DNA of 64,000 bases from VRUE01 sp963702705 (GCA_963702705.1 CAVPDR010000002.1:372001-436000), one strand, 5' to 3'; positions 17,544 to 26,570 are shown, counted from the stretch's first letter. Notes: generated by a model from the sequence alone, not told the origin. Numbers and translations: made by a program.

Positions 17544-19604
17544 CTATCTAGGGCACCCCGATGGATCCAGTGGGGTCCTTAGCTTGAAAACCACTGTGGG
17601 TGGTTTGCGCAAGACGACGGTGACTCCGGGAGCTTCTGTCCAGTGGGCCGTGGCGGGATACGTTGGCTTGCCGGGTTCTATGCGGTCTCGGCTGGCTATT
17701 ACGTAGTCGTAGTTGCCGGCGTTGAGGAGGTGGCGCCAGGCGCGGCAGGTGGTCGGGGCGGTGAAGCCGCCGTGGGGTTGCTCTTCGCCTGTGTAATCGA
17801 CGTGGTTGCTGAGGTCCTTGCCGTAGAGGGGGTACTGGCGGGTGCTGGTGGTGGCGATGCGGGCGTCGGTGATTCCCTGGGCCCACTTGAAGGCCGCGTT
17901 TAGGCCCGGGGTGGTGAAAGAGGGATCGGCGTAGCGGTGCTGGAGATAGTGCCGCTGGACCGGATACCCCACGACGACCGCGAGCAGCACCAGCGCAACG
18001 CCAGCCCCGAGCACCAGACGCCGCCCCAGCAGCGGGCTGACTTCGCCTTTTTTCGCCCCTGGGACGAAGAAAGGCGAAGTCAGCCCCAGTCGAGCTAGGC
18101 CTGGACGCACGAGGGGCGCCGCGGGTAGCACGGCCAGGCCCAGGACCAGGGCTGGAGTTAGGTAGCGGAGGCCGGATTCGAAGCCGTGCGGCATGCCCGC
18201 TGGACCGGAGGCTGAGGTCGGGGCGATCAGCCAGGCAAACGCTGCCGCCAGGCCGACGAGACCGGCGACTCGCAGCACCGGATCGGCGCGGCGGCCGAGG
18301 CTGAGGAGAAGGCCCGACAGCGCCAGGGCGCCGAGCAGAGGCCAGAAGATGCTGAGGCCGTGGTGGAGGCCCGGCAGGAACCATTCCGACCAGATCGAGC
18401 CGTCGGTGAGGTAGCCGAAGACGCTATGCCCCTCGCGGCCGCCCAGGGCTTGTTCGGGCGCCGGCAGCGTGATCGGGCCGAGATGCCTGATCCAGGGCAA
18501 TGGGTTGCCTGTGTGGGCAAGGTTGCGCAGATACCAGTACCCCCCGCCCGCCAGAGCGCCAAGTCCGCCCACGACGAGGGCGCGCCAGCGATGTCCCCGC
18601 GGCGCAACGATCGCGATACCCACCACGAGGACCACTGCTGGCAGAAGAAAGTTGAGCTTCGTCCCAGCCGCCATCCCGGCCGCGAGGCCCACAACCACAA
18701 CCGGGCCCAGCGCGAACGCAGTTTCACTTGCCGGCCGATTGGAACTGCGTTGGCGTTGGGCCAGGGCGACCGCAACAGCAGCAAGCAGGAAGAAGATCCC
18801 AACGATGTCGTTGCGCGCCTCACCCGCCTGATCGGAAAGCGCGGGCGAACTAAGCGCAATGGACGTCAGCGCCAGCGAGAACGGAGCAGCCTTGTACGGC
18901 CGCCCGATGCACCACCCCGCCACCAAGCACCCAATGAACCAACCGAGATTCAGCAGCGGCGAAAGCAGATCCCGGTGAAATGCGGCCATCCCAACCGCAT
19001 GCAGCACTTCCGAATTCGCTGGATAAAACCACGCCAAGAACTGCGGCGCGATGAAATGCAAACTCCACGTATCGCCGCTCCGAAAGAACCCGGCAGCAAA
19101 CGGCCCGTGGTACCAGGTCGAATCGAACCCGGTCATACCCGTCGAGAGACGGGTCTTGACGCCGACCATGAAGTGAACCACGGCGACCGCGGCAATAGCC
19201 AGGGCAACCAGCGTCGCCGGCGAGGGACGGCGAGGGGGTCCCTCCCGCGCAGCGGCGTCCTGTTTTTCGCACAGACCACCTAGCGAGCGCCGGCCACTTA
19301 AAGGCGAAAAACCCAGCAAGCGGGAGGGACCCCCTCGCCGTCCCCCCACCAACGCCGCGAGACTTGCCCCAACAACGATGACGGCAGCCAAGTAAGGCCC
19401 AGCCTTAAACCAGCCAAACGTCCCAAGCCCCTCGGCGATCCACAGCAGCCCCGCGACAGCAAGGACCGCCGTAGCCAGCTGCGCCACCAAGCCATCCAGC
19501 TCCGCCACGATCCGCCTGCGCACGCTCGTAGCCCCAAGCCAGGCAAACCCGACGATCAGCCCCAGCTCGGCAACGCCCAGCAGATACCGCCCCACCCCGA
19601 GCAT
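17544..19604 (-). CDS. Large multi-spanning membrane protein, GT-C/DUF2029-like
   Basis: A 686-residue protein with about a dozen hydrophobic segments spread from residue 5 to 560, and a C-terminal soluble part (HYLQHRYADPSFTTPGLNAAF onward) probably outside the membrane. The early loop segment STGMTGFDSTWYHGPFAAGFF, with an Asp after the first helices, resembles polyprenyl-phosphate-dependent GT-C glycosyltransferases; the function is therefore a guess. Two palindromes lie in frame inside it (18034-18086, 19225-19343), encoding SPFFVPGAKKGEVSPLL-type and GPSRLLGFSPLSGRRSLGG-type inserts in loop regions. It abuts murJ, so a cell-envelope role is plausible. Confidence 0.6.
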   Translation of the reverse strand: MLGVGRYLLGVAELGLIVGFAWLGATSVRRRIVAELDGLVAQLATAVLAVAGLLWIAEGLGTFGWFKAGPYLAAVIVVGASLAALVGGRRGGPSRLLGFSPLSGRRSLGGLCEKQDAAAREGPPRRPSPATLVALAIAAVAVVHFMVGVKTRLSTGMTGFDSTWYHGPFAAGFFRSGDTWSLHFIAPQFLAWFYPANSEVLHAVGMAAFHRDLLSPLLNLGWFIGCLVAGWCIGRPYKAAPFSLALTSIALSSPALSDQAGEARNDIVGIFFLLAAVAVALAQRQRSSNRPASETAFALGPVVVVGLAAGMAAGTKLNFLLPAVVLVVGIAIVAPRGHRWRALVVGGLGALAGGGYWYLRNLAHTGNPLPWIRHLGPITLPAPEQALGGREGHSVFGYLTDGSIWSEWFLPGLHHGLSIFWPLLGALALSGLLLSLGRRADPVLRVAGLVGLAAAFAWLIAPTSASGPAGMPHGFESGLRYLTPALVLGLAVLPAAPLVRPGLARLGLTSPFFVPGAKKGEVSPLLGRRLVLGAGVALVLLAVVVGYPVQRHYLQHRYADPSFTTPGLNAAFKWAQGITDARIATTSTRQYPLYGKDLSNHVDYTGEEQPHGGFTAPTTCRAWRHLLNAGNYDYVIASRDRIEPGKPTYPATAHWTEAPGVTVVLRKPPTVVFKLRTPLDPSGCPR
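18034..18086. repeat. In-frame palindrome inside the membrane-protein gene (a)
   Basis: Perfect 17-bp arms (18034-18050 and 18070-18086) surround a 19-nt loop. The arm begins GGGCTGACTTCGCC. It is coding and falls in an extramembrane loop of the large membrane protein, encoding FFVPGAKKGEV-like sequence. Confidence 0.8.
19225..19343. repeat. In-frame palindrome inside the membrane-protein gene (b)
   Basis: Perfect 23-bp arms (19225-19247 and 19321-19343) enclose a 73-nt loop. The loop contains a second hairpin, GTTTTTCGC at 19262-19270 pairing with GCGAAAAAC at 19304-19312. It is the longest element in the window and lies in frame in a loop between predicted membrane segments. Confidence 0.82.
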
Positions 19605-21284
19605 CTAGCGCCGCCGGAGGAGCCGCGTGATCTGCTCAAGCTCGGCGATCCTGAGCAGCTTCGCCATCCCCAGGTAGACCAGCCCGCCCAGCCCGAGGCC
19701 GGCGCTGAGCGAGACGATCTGGCCGAAGAGGCCTCGGCCGAGCTCGTGGTCGAGGAGGTCCCAGACGCCGAATGAGACGGCGGCGAGCGCCGCCGAGGCG
19801 ATCGTGATCTTGGTCGCGGTGCCGAACAGGCGCCCCAGCTCGAGGCCGCCGAACTCGCGCCGCAGGACCACCGCCTGGGCCACCACCGCAGCCGTGGTGC
19901 CGATACCGGTGCCGGCGACGATGCCGGCAGTGCCGAACGGCTTGTAGAGGACGAGGGCGCCGAGAGCCGAGACGATCAGATCAACGGCGGCCAGGCCGGT
20001 CGCCATCCAGGGCCGCTGCAGGCTGAAGAAGGTGCGTGTCTGCAGCAGGTAGAGGCCATTGGTCGGCAGCGTGAAGGCGAACCAGAAGAGCGCGGTGGCG
20101 ACGAGCGCGGTCTGCTCCGGGGTGAATTCGCCGCGCTGGTAGATCAGCCGGATCATCGGCGTGGCGAGGACGAGGACCGCAGCCGCGGCCGGCACGAGGA
20201 CGAAGAGGATCTGCCGCATCCCGTTGGCCATCGTCGCGCGCAGGTTCTCGATCTCGCCGCGGGCGGCGAAGCGGGCCAGGGTCGGGAAGAGGACGGTGGC
20301 GATCGCGACCGAGAAGACGCCCTGGGGGAGCTGGTAGATCCGGAAGGCCTTGTCCATCGCCGCCGGCGATTCTTCGCTGACGAGGCTGCCGAAGAGGCTG
20401 TTGATCAGCAGGTTGAAGTTGATCAGACCGAGGCTGATCGTCACCGGCAGCATCAGCAGCAGCACCCGGCGCACGTCCGGGTTGCGCCACTCGAAGCTCC
20501 ATTCGAACTTGAACGGCGTGTTGCGCAGGTCGAAGGTCGGGATCATCAGCTGGACCAAGGTGCCGACCAGGACCCCGATCGCGTAGGCGTAGATCCGGTT
20601 CTGGCCGTGAAACGCCGGCGCCAGGGCGACGACGACGGCGATGATCGTCAGGTTCCAGAACAGCGAGGAGATCGCAAAGGCGCCGAAGCGGTCGTAGCTG
20701 TTGAGGATGCCGACGACGACGCCGCTGATCCCGAGCAGGATCAGGATCGGGAAGAGGATCTGCGAGAGCGTGACCGTCAGGTCGAGGAGCTCGCCTTCGA
20801 AGCCGGGCGCGAAGAGCGGCATGATCACCGGCGCCAGGAGCACGAAGAGGGCGGTGATCGCGCCGAGGACAAGCGTCACCAGCAGCAGCAGGGTCGAGGC
20901 CAGGCGGAACGCCTCACGGTAGTTCTTGCGCTCCAGCTGCTCGGTGAAGACCGGCACGAAGGCCGGCTGCAGGGCCGCGTCGGCGAACAGGGCGCGGACC
21001 AGGTTGGGGACCTGGAAGGCGATCGTGAAGGCCGACATCGGCCCGTTGATCCCGTAGTAGCTGGCGGCGACGATCTCACGCACCAGGCCGGCGATCCGCG
21101 AGGCGGCGGTGGCGACCGAGAAGAAGGCGGTCGAGCGCGCGATCCGGCCCGCCTGGCGTCCCGGGGCCGGGTTGCCGCTCAGTTCCTCGCCCGGCGCGAA
21201 GGCCTCCGCCTCGCGCACGGCGGCGTCGCCGGCGAGCGCTTCCTCGTCGCGGTCGGGGCTGTCGGGTGCCGTGGGCGTCTCCAA
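19605..21284 (-). CDS. murJ: Lipid II flippase MurJ
   Basis: A 559-residue MOP-superfamily flippase that moves lipid II across the membrane for peptidoglycan assembly. About 14 membrane segments are visible. The family signature around the first helices, AASRIAGLVREIVAASYYG, and FQVPNLVRALFADAALQPAFVPVF are diagnostic. The first 40 residues form a charged cytoplasmic tail. A TTG start at 21284 gives this tail; a shorter start is possible. It is divergent from rpsT and abuts the downstream membrane-protein gene. Confidence 0.95.
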   Translation of the reverse strand: METPTAPDSPDRDEEALAGDAAVREAEAFAPGEELSGNPAPGRQAGRIARSTAFFSVATAASRIAGLVREIVAASYYGINGPMSAFTIAFQVPNLVRALFADAALQPAFVPVFTEQLERKNYREAFRLASTLLLLVTLVLGAITALFVLLAPVIMPLFAPGFEGELLDLTVTLSQILFPILILLGISGVVVGILNSYDRFGAFAISSLFWNLTIIAVVVALAPAFHGQNRIYAYAIGVLVGTLVQLMIPTFDLRNTPFKFEWSFEWRNPDVRRVLLLMLPVTISLGLINFNLLINSLFGSLVSEESPAAMDKAFRIYQLPQGVFSVAIATVLFPTLARFAARGEIENLRATMANGMRQILFVLVPAAAAVLVLATPMIRLIYQRGEFTPEQTALVATALFWFAFTLPTNGLYLLQTRTFFSLQRPWMATGLAAVDLIVSALGALVLYKPFGTAGIVAGTGIGTTAAVVAQAVVLRREFGGLELGRLFGTATKITIASAALAAVSFGVWDLLDHELGRGLFGQIVSLSAGLGLGGLVYLGMAKLLRIAELEQITRLLRRR

Positions 21285-21350
21285 GCTCGTTCTCAGTCGC
21301 TATAGTCGGCGGCCGCCCGGAGGGGCTCGGCGCCCTCAGGCACTTGACTT

Positions 21351-21608
21351 ATGGCCAACATTGCCTCACAGAAGAAGCGGATCCTACGCAGCGAGCGCGA
21401 GCGTACGGAGAACCGCTTGCTCACGAGCACGGTGAAGACCTACTTCCGCCGCCTCGAGGCCGCGGTCGAGGCGGGCGACTCGGGCAAAATCGAGGCCGAG
21501 CACAAGGCGCTCGTCTCCAAGGTCGACAAGGCCGTGCAGAAGGGCGCGCTGCACAAGAACACCGGCGCTCGCAAGAAGTCAAGAGCGGCCAAGATCGCCA
21601 GCGCCTAA
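21351..21608 (+). CDS. rpsT: 30S ribosomal protein S20
   Basis: An 85-residue basic helical protein of the small subunit that binds 16S rRNA. It begins MANIASQKKRILRSERERTEN and contains HKNTGARKKSRAAK near the C-terminus, both typical of S20. It is the only plus-strand gene in the first 34 kb of core. No clear Shine-Dalgarno is visible; a TATAGT hexamer at 21303 may be its -10. Its last codons (KIASA-stop) form one arm of a 20-bp inverted repeat whose other arm ends holA. Confidence 0.96.
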   Translation: MANIASQKKRILRSERERTENRLLTSTVKTYFRRLEAAVEAGDSGKIEAEHKALVSKVDKAVQKGALHKNTGARKKSRAAKIASA

Positions 21609-21718
21609 GGGCTGCAAATCGGCGCATCTCTGCGTCCTCGCTCGGTCGTGTGCGTACGCACACTCCCTCGCTCGTCCTTGATCTGCTTGATTTTCGCGCC
21701 TTAGGCGCTGGCGATCTT
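21591..21718. repeat. Intergenic repeat family C, copy 1, bracketed by 20-bp inverted arms
   Basis: Perfect 20-bp inverted arms (21591-21610 and 21699-21718) coincide with the 3' ends of rpsT and holA; both proteins end KIASA. Between them is a core with GGCGCATCTCTGCGTCCTC, a perfect palindrome GTGTGCGTACGCACAC and GTCCTTGATCTGCTT. The same core borders occur at 26590-26660. By position it may be a two-way terminator. Confidence 0.85.
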
Positions 21719-22675
21719 TTGGACGGTGAGCGTGAGGGCCAGCTCGTCGCCGTAGTCGGCGCCGCCGCGGCACCAGACCTCTAGATCCGCAAGCGCCATC
21801 GTCGCCTCGTGAAGTTGGTCGAGGTCGGTCTTGCCAAGGCGGGCGACCAGCTGCTTCGCCGCGTAGGGGTGCATGCCGAGGCTCGACTCGACCTGCTTCG
21901 GCGGCACGCCCTCTTCGAGCTGGGCGGCAGCCGCACATGCCTTGCGCAGGCGCGAGGCGAGGCCGTAGATCAATCCGGTCACGTTCTCGCCCTGGGAGAT
22001 CAACTGCTCGGCGAGAGCGGCCACGCGAACCTGATCGCGTTCGAGCATGGCATCGGAGAGCGCCCAGACGGCCGCCTCGGAGGTGTCGGCGATCATCTCC
22101 TCGAGGTCATCGATACCGACCCTGCCGCCTTCGCCGGCCCATAGCGCCAGCCGTTCGAGCTCGTTGCGCAAGCGCACCGGACTGGCCCCCATGCGCTCGA
22201 CCAGGACACGTGCGGCGGTGGGCTCAAGGGTGTAGCCGAGTCGTTTCGCCTCGGCGACGAGGAGGCGCGGCATGTCGCGTGCCTTGGGCGCCTCAAACTC
22301 GTGAACCTCTCCCTTACCGGCCTTCACCGCCTTGGCCAACTTCGCCGGAGCTTTGGCGCGGGAGATCAGGACAACGGTCAGGTCCGGCGGCAGGGAGTCG
22401 AGCGCGGCGACAACCGGGTCGAGCTGGCGATCGCGCCAGCGCTCCACTCCGTCGGCGAGCAGGTAGCGGCGCGTCTCGGTAAGCGACATCGCCGGGATCG
22501 CCGCCAACAGCGCCTCGTGGTCGGGCCCACCCCGGCCCTCGCTCGGCTCGAAGATCTCGAGCGCCCCGGCACCGCCATCGCCTTCGGCACGCGCCCGCAA
22601 CCGAGCCCGGGTCGCGTCGATCTTCGCCTGGTCGGTGCCGGCGATCAGATAGAGCGCTGCCAAGCTGTCGGCCAT
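21701..22675 (-). CDS. holA: DNA polymerase III delta subunit
   Basis: A 324-residue clamp-loader subunit that opens the beta sliding clamp. The family pattern is clear: LYLIAGTDQAKIDATRARL at the N-terminus, then EAKRLGYTLEPTAARVLVERMG and the helical ISQGENVTGLIYGLASRLRK C-terminal collar domain. Length is normal. It is convergent with rpsT, a common actinobacterial pairing of the two genes. Confidence 0.93.
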   Translation of the reverse strand: MADSLAALYLIAGTDQAKIDATRARLRARAEGDGGAGALEIFEPSEGRGGPDHEALLAAIPAMSLTETRRYLLADGVERWRDRQLDPVVAALDSLPPDLTVVLISRAKAPAKLAKAVKAGKGEVHEFEAPKARDMPRLLVAEAKRLGYTLEPTAARVLVERMGASPVRLRNELERLALWAGEGGRVGIDDLEEMIADTSEAAVWALSDAMLERDQVRVAALAEQLISQGENVTGLIYGLASRLRKACAAAAQLEEGVPPKQVESSLGMHPYAAKQLVARLGKTDLDQLHEATMALADLEVWCRGGADYGDELALTLTVQKIASA

Positions 22676-22686
22676 CGCGGCCGAGT

Positions 22687-23547
22687 CTAGTGGCGGGGCC
22701 TGTCCGACTTGCCGCCGTCGGCGGCTTCCTTGGCGGCGGCGGGGTTGGCCGCTTCAGGCGCCTTCGCGGCCGGCGGTGGCTGTGGTGGCGATGCCGGTGC
22801 CTTTGGCGGCACGGCCGAGCTCTTGTCCTTGCCCGCCTTTTCGGCCGCAGCGTTGTTGTTCGACTTCGGCCCCGACGTGGGCTTGCCGTCGGACTTCGCG
22901 GTCTGGTGGCCCTTCGACTTGCCGCTGCTGTCGCTCGTCACCTTGGTGGAGGACGGTGCGCTCGGCTTGACCGAGCCGGCGGTCGTTCCCTTCGACTGCC
23001 CGTCGGAGCTTGACTTCGAGGGAGCTTCGGCCGCCGCCGGCGCGGCGGCTGGGGCCGGAGGCTCGGCGACGGGTGCCGCGGGAGCGGGCGTGGAGACCGG
23101 GGTCGACGCAACCGGGTGTCTGCCCTCCGACCCCCCCTGTGACTCCGGGGTCACTGCAACCTGACGCGAGCCGCCCACGCCTCCCCCTCCACCGGCGCCT
23201 TCCCCGCCCTGGCTCCCGCCGCGGGCATGGCGCGAGTGGCCGACGCCGGCGGCGCCCGCACGCCTGTCAAGCGCCGGCGCGGGCCGGGCGACGGCGTGGC
23301 GATGCGTGAGGGTGACCGCGTCGTGAAGGCTGCCGACCTCGGTCCGGCCGGCGGGGATCGGGCTGCTGAAGACGCCGGGGAAGCCGAGCTGGGCGATGAA
23401 CAGGGTCAGGCCCATCCCGACCGCGGCGACTGCGGCGACCAGCGCAATCGATGCATTGCGCAGGCGCGGCAGCATGCCGTCTCCGGCGAGGCTCTGGCCC
23501 GCTGCCCGCACCCGCTGTCGAATCACGAAAAGCACCACGGTAACCAT
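22687..23547 (-). CDS. Basic, Pro/Ala/Ser-rich protein with N-terminal membrane helix
   Basis: A 286-residue protein of unknown function. A hydrophobic N-terminus (MVTVVLFVIRQRV) is followed by a strong membrane helix (ASIALVAAVAAVGMGLTLF, about residues 30-50). The rest is low-complexity: Pro/Ala then Ser/Thr/Lys-rich repeats such as KGHQTAKSDGKPTSGPKS, so probably disordered and outside the cell. The ATG at 23545-23547 was chosen because upstream frame sequence is antisense-like to comEC. It lies between comEC and holA; a wall-spanning or scaffold role would be a guess. Confidence 0.6.
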   Translation of the reverse strand: MVTVVLFVIRQRVRAAGQSLAGDGMLPRLRNASIALVAAVAAVGMGLTLFIAQLGFPGVFSSPIPAGRTEVGSLHDAVTLTHRHAVARPAPALDRRAGAAGVGHSRHARGGSQGGEGAGGGGGVGGSRQVAVTPESQGGSEGRHPVASTPVSTPAPAAPVAEPPAPAAAPAAAEAPSKSSSDGQSKGTTAGSVKPSAPSSTKVTSDSSGKSKGHQTAKSDGKPTSGPKSNNNAAAEKAGKDKSSAVPPKAPASPPQPPPAAKAPEAANPAAAKEAADGGKSDRPRH

Positions 23548-23621
23548 CGCCGATTGAGCGAGCCGCAAACAGGCAAACGGGAAGAAAACCCAATATTGCT
23601 GAGGTGATCTGTTGAGGTGGC

Positions 23622-25511
23622 TCAGCCGCCTGTGCCCAGCACGACCGAGTGGCTGTCGACGTCGAGGACGATCGTGCCGTCGCGATCCGTGCGCAGGGTG
23701 GGCACGTGGTGCGCAGCCAGCGTCGCAAGGGTGAGCCGGGTCGGATGGCCATACGGGTTGTCCGCGCCGACCGAGATCAGCGCGAGCCGCGGCACGATGC
23801 GATCGAGCAGGGCGCTGAGCCCGGCGTCTTCGCTGCCGTGGTGGGCGACCTTGAGCACGTCGACAGGACCGGGATCGAGCGGTACGGCCTCCGCCTCCGC
23901 GTCGGCGGTGAGCAGCATCGAGAAGCCGCCCCAGCGAGCGAGCAGGACGAGCGCCTGGGTATTCGGGTCGGCAGCGCCGAGCGGCGCGGAGAGCAGCTCC
24001 GGCGGCGGCCAGAGAACCTCGACCCGAAGCCGGCCCGAGCGCAGCGTCGCCCCCGCGGCAATCTGCACCGGCCGGGCCCCCGCCGTCCTGGCCTCGCCGC
24101 GCAGGCGCCGGCTCGACCTCGCGTAGGCGAGCCGGGCGACCGGAAAGCGCCCGAGCAGCTCCTCGATCCCGCCAGCGTGGTCGGACTGTTCGTGGGTGAC
24201 GATCGCGACCCCGAGGCGCCGCGCGCCGGCCGCACGTAGCTTCGCCTCGAGCTCGTCGCCCGGCGGACCGCCGTCGACCAGCAACGCCGGAGCATGGGCG
24301 GGCTGGAAGAGGATCGCGTCGCCCTGACCGACATCGAGGACCGAGACCCGCAAACCCGAAGCCGGCGGCGCTGCATCGGCGGCGCCGCGACTCCCTGCCC
24401 AGGCCAGCGCGCAAGCGATCGCTCCCACCGCAGCGACGCGCCAAAGCGCCGGCCGACGGGATGATCTCCGTCGCCCCACTCCGATTTTCGGCCCGTCGGC
24501 CCCCGGGGAACGGATGCGCCTCAGGCTCGCCAGGCGACGGTGGCGCAGAAGCGTCGGCGTGCCGATCGCGACGACGGCCAGCGCCGAGTAGGACGCGATC
24601 AGGCCGCCGGCGCCGAGCTTCACATGCAGATACGCCCAGCTCGGCCGGCCACACCAGGCTGCGACCTGGGCGATGTAGGCGAGCAGCGGCGCGCTCAGCG
24701 CGTTGAGGAACCTGACCGGAAAGCCGGGCACCTGGCCGGCGACGGCGCTGAGCATTCCCAGCCACATCGCCGGCGCCACCGCGGGCAGGGCAAGCAGGTT
24801 GGCGACGAGGGTCGTGGTCGAGATCGATTCGAAATGGAGGGCGATCAGCGGCGCCGTCGCAAGGGTGGCGGCGATCGTCACGGCGGCGCCCTCTGCGACG
24901 CTGCCGCGCCAGCCGCGGGCGCCGATCCGCGCCGCGATCGCCGCGCGCAACGGCGAAGCCATGAGGAGGATCCCGAGCACCGCGGCGAAGCTGAGCTGCC
25001 AGCCGACGTCGGCGCCGATTCCCGGATCGATGGCGAGCGTGACCACGGCCGCCACTGCGAGTGCGTAGAGACGCGAGCCGCGCCTTCCCGCCAGGGTCGC
25101 CAGGACGCCGATCGCCCCCATCACGCCGGCGCGCAGGATCGAGGGGCCGGCCCCGGCCAGCGGAACGTAGACGACGATCGCGCCGAAAATCCAGAGGAGA
25201 CGCGCCCGCAGGGGAATGCCGAACGCCGCCAGCAGCGGCATCGCCAGCAGGGCCAGCAGGGCGACGTTCTGACCGGAAACGGCGAGCAGGTGGCTGAGCC
25301 CGGCGCGGCGGAAGTCTTCGACCGTGCCGGCGTCGATGCCTTCGTCCTCGCCGAGGACGAAGCCGCGCGCCAGCTCGGCCTCGCGCGCCGGCATGCCCTG
25401 CCCGAGCGCGGCCTCGGCCCGGCCCCGGATCTCGTCGCGATGGGCGAGCGCGAGCGCGACCAGGGTGACGATCCCGAGCACGAGGAGCCAGGGCGGGCGG
25501 CCGCTCCGCAT
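23622..25511 (-). CDS. comEC: ComEC/Rec2-family DNA-uptake channel protein
   Basis: A 629-residue protein thought to move single-stranded DNA across the membrane during natural transformation. The competence domain starts at RRAGLSHLLAVSGQNVALL and continues through about eight membrane helices. The C-terminal metallo-beta-lactamase-like domain (from VSVLDVGQGDAILFQ) has a modified metal motif, VTHEQSDHAGG instead of the usual HxHxDH, and retains VLKVAHHGSEDAG. The N-terminal DUF4131 OB-like region is short or absent. It follows comEA by 7 bp, forming a com operon. Confidence 0.92.
   Translation of the reverse strand: MRSGRPPWLLVLGIVTLVALALAHRDEIRGRAEAALGQGMPAREAELARGFVLGEDEGIDAGTVEDFRRAGLSHLLAVSGQNVALLALLAMPLLAAFGIPLRARLLWIFGAIVVYVPLAGAGPSILRAGVMGAIGVLATLAGRRGSRLYALAVAAVVTLAIDPGIGADVGWQLSFAAVLGILLMASPLRAAIAARIGARGWRGSVAEGAAVTIAATLATAPLIALHFESISTTTLVANLLALPAVAPAMWLGMLSAVAGQVPGFPVRFLNALSAPLLAYIAQVAAWCGRPSWAYLHVKLGAGGLIASYSALAVVAIGTPTLLRHRRLASLRRIRSPGADGPKIGVGRRRSSRRPALWRVAAVGAIACALAWAGSRGAADAAPPASGLRVSVLDVGQGDAILFQPAHAPALLVDGGPPGDELEAKLRAAGARRLGVAIVTHEQSDHAGGIEELLGRFPVARLAYARSSRRLRGEARTAGARPVQIAAGATLRSGRLRVEVLWPPPELLSAPLGAADPNTQALVLLARWGGFSMLLTADAEAEAVPLDPGPVDVLKVAHHGSEDAGLSALLDRIVPRLALISVGADNPYGHPTRLTLATLAAHHVPTLRTDRDGTIVLDVDSHSVVLGTGG
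24451..24501. repeat. Imperfect palindrome inside comEC linker
   Basis: 10-bp perfect arms (24451-24460 and 24492-24501, GGCCGACGGG and complement) lie in the region that links the membrane part to the metallo-beta-lactamase part, encoding RSPGADGPKIGVGRRRSS. It resembles the in-frame palindromes elsewhere but its arms are short, so it may be chance in G+C-rich DNA. Confidence 0.5.
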
Positions 25512-25518
25512 CGTCGAA

Positions 25519-26100
25519 CTACGGCTGCAGGCGCGCCCGCAGCGACTGCATGGTCGCGGGGCCGATCCCGCTCACCTGGTCGAGCTGATCGACCGAGGCA
25601 AGGCCGCCCTGCTGGTCGCGGTATTCGACGATCTTCTGTGCCGTGACCGGCCCGATCCCGTCGATCGTGTCGAGCTGCTCCGCCGTCGCCGTGCCGAGGC
25701 TGATCGGCCCCTCTTCCGTCGCTGCCCCCGAAGCCGCCAAGGGCGTCCCGCCCGGTCCCTTCTTCGGCACTGCCACCTGCTGCCCGTCGGCGAGCCGGGC
25801 GGCGAGGTTGATCGCTTCCAGCAAGGCGACGCCCGTCGCTCCCCCCGCGCGGCCGACGGCATCGTCGACCCGTGCCCCGGCCGGCAGCCGGTAGACACCA
25901 GGACGCGCCACCGCACCGGTCACGTCGACGACGACGTCACCGCCAGAGCCACTCTTGTCGAGGGTGAATTCCCCGCCGCCCGCCGAAAACGATGCCTGCT
26001 GGTCGCTCCCCTCGGCCCGAATTGCCCGAGCGCCCAGAAGGAGCAGCGCGACCGCAACTGCGCCGTAGACCATGATCTGAGAACGGGAGAGCTCGGGCAT
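25519..26100 (-). CDS. comEA: ComEA-like DNA-binding competence protein
   Basis: A 193-residue membrane-anchored DNA receptor. After an N-terminal helix (IMVYGAVAVALLLLG) come a SLBB-type domain (VVVDVTGAVARPGVYRLPAG) and a C-terminal helix-hairpin-helix pair (LDTIDGIGPVTAQKIVEYRD, LDQVSGIGPATMQSLRARL). The ATG at 26098-26100 (MPELSRSQIM) was preferred over a GTG 16 codons upstream. Directly upstream of comEC, which supports uptake function. Confidence 0.93.
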   Translation of the reverse strand: MPELSRSQIMVYGAVAVALLLLGARAIRAEGSDQQASFSAGGGEFTLDKSGSGGDVVVDVTGAVARPGVYRLPAGARVDDAVGRAGGATGVALLEAINLAARLADGQQVAVPKKGPGGTPLAASGAATEEGPISLGTATAEQLDTIDGIGPVTAQKIVEYRDQQGGLASVDQLDQVSGIGPATMQSLRARLQP

Positions 26101-26157
26101 GACCCGAACCGTCCCCGACTCCGGCGCGCGCGTGGCGCGCAAACTCACACGGTTTAG

Positions 26158-26553
26158 CTACAAATCTTCGTCGTCGTAGCCGGCGACCTCCGCCAACTGA
26201 TCGCTGTAGAGCTCCGAGGCGGCTACCGGCGGTGACTGCACCGAGATACAGGCGAGGTCGGCGTCGCCGTTGTTGGCGACCGAGTGATCGGTCGCGGGCG
26301 GGACAAGAATCAGGTCGCCCTCGGCAACCTGCTGGGTGTCGCCGGCGACCGACATCGTGCCGGCGCCACGGACGACCACGTAGACCTGCTCGGACTCCTC
26401 GTGCGAGCGCAGCGTCTGCTCCGCGCCGGAGGGGAGCTCCAACCAGGTGACCGAGAGGTTGCGCGAGCCGAGTTCGCCGGCGTCCATCAGCACGCGGGTG
26501 CGCAGGCGGTGCCACTCCTCGACCGGCGCTTCGCTGAGTCTTCTAACGAGCAC
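26158..26553 (-). CDS. Cupin-domain protein
   Basis: A 131-residue single-domain cupin. The barrel motif is recognisable as SHEESEQVYVVVRGAGTMSV followed by GDLILVPPATDHSVANNGD, with two His and Glu as likely metal ligands. The substrate cannot be told from sequence. The frame starts with GTG. It lies between leuS and comEA on the same strand, with a repeat element on its upstream side. Confidence 0.82.
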   Translation of the reverse strand: MLVRRLSEAPVEEWHRLRTRVLMDAGELGSRNLSVTWLELPSGAEQTLRSHEESEQVYVVVRGAGTMSVAGDTQQVAEGDLILVPPATDHSVANNGDADLACISVQSPPVAASELYSDQLAEVAGYDDEDL

Positions 26554-26570
26554 GCGCGCTTTCTACCAGA

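Noticed and set aside
23080..23160. Short palindrome GTGACTCCGGGGTCAC in the low-complexity membrane protein
   Set aside because: The arms are too short and the region too repetitive to count as one of the palindromic elements.
22687..24765. A 692-residue protein upstream-extended across comEC
   Set aside because: The N-terminal two-thirds is a shifted-frame reading of comEC; only the part from 23547 has a membrane helix and plausible composition.
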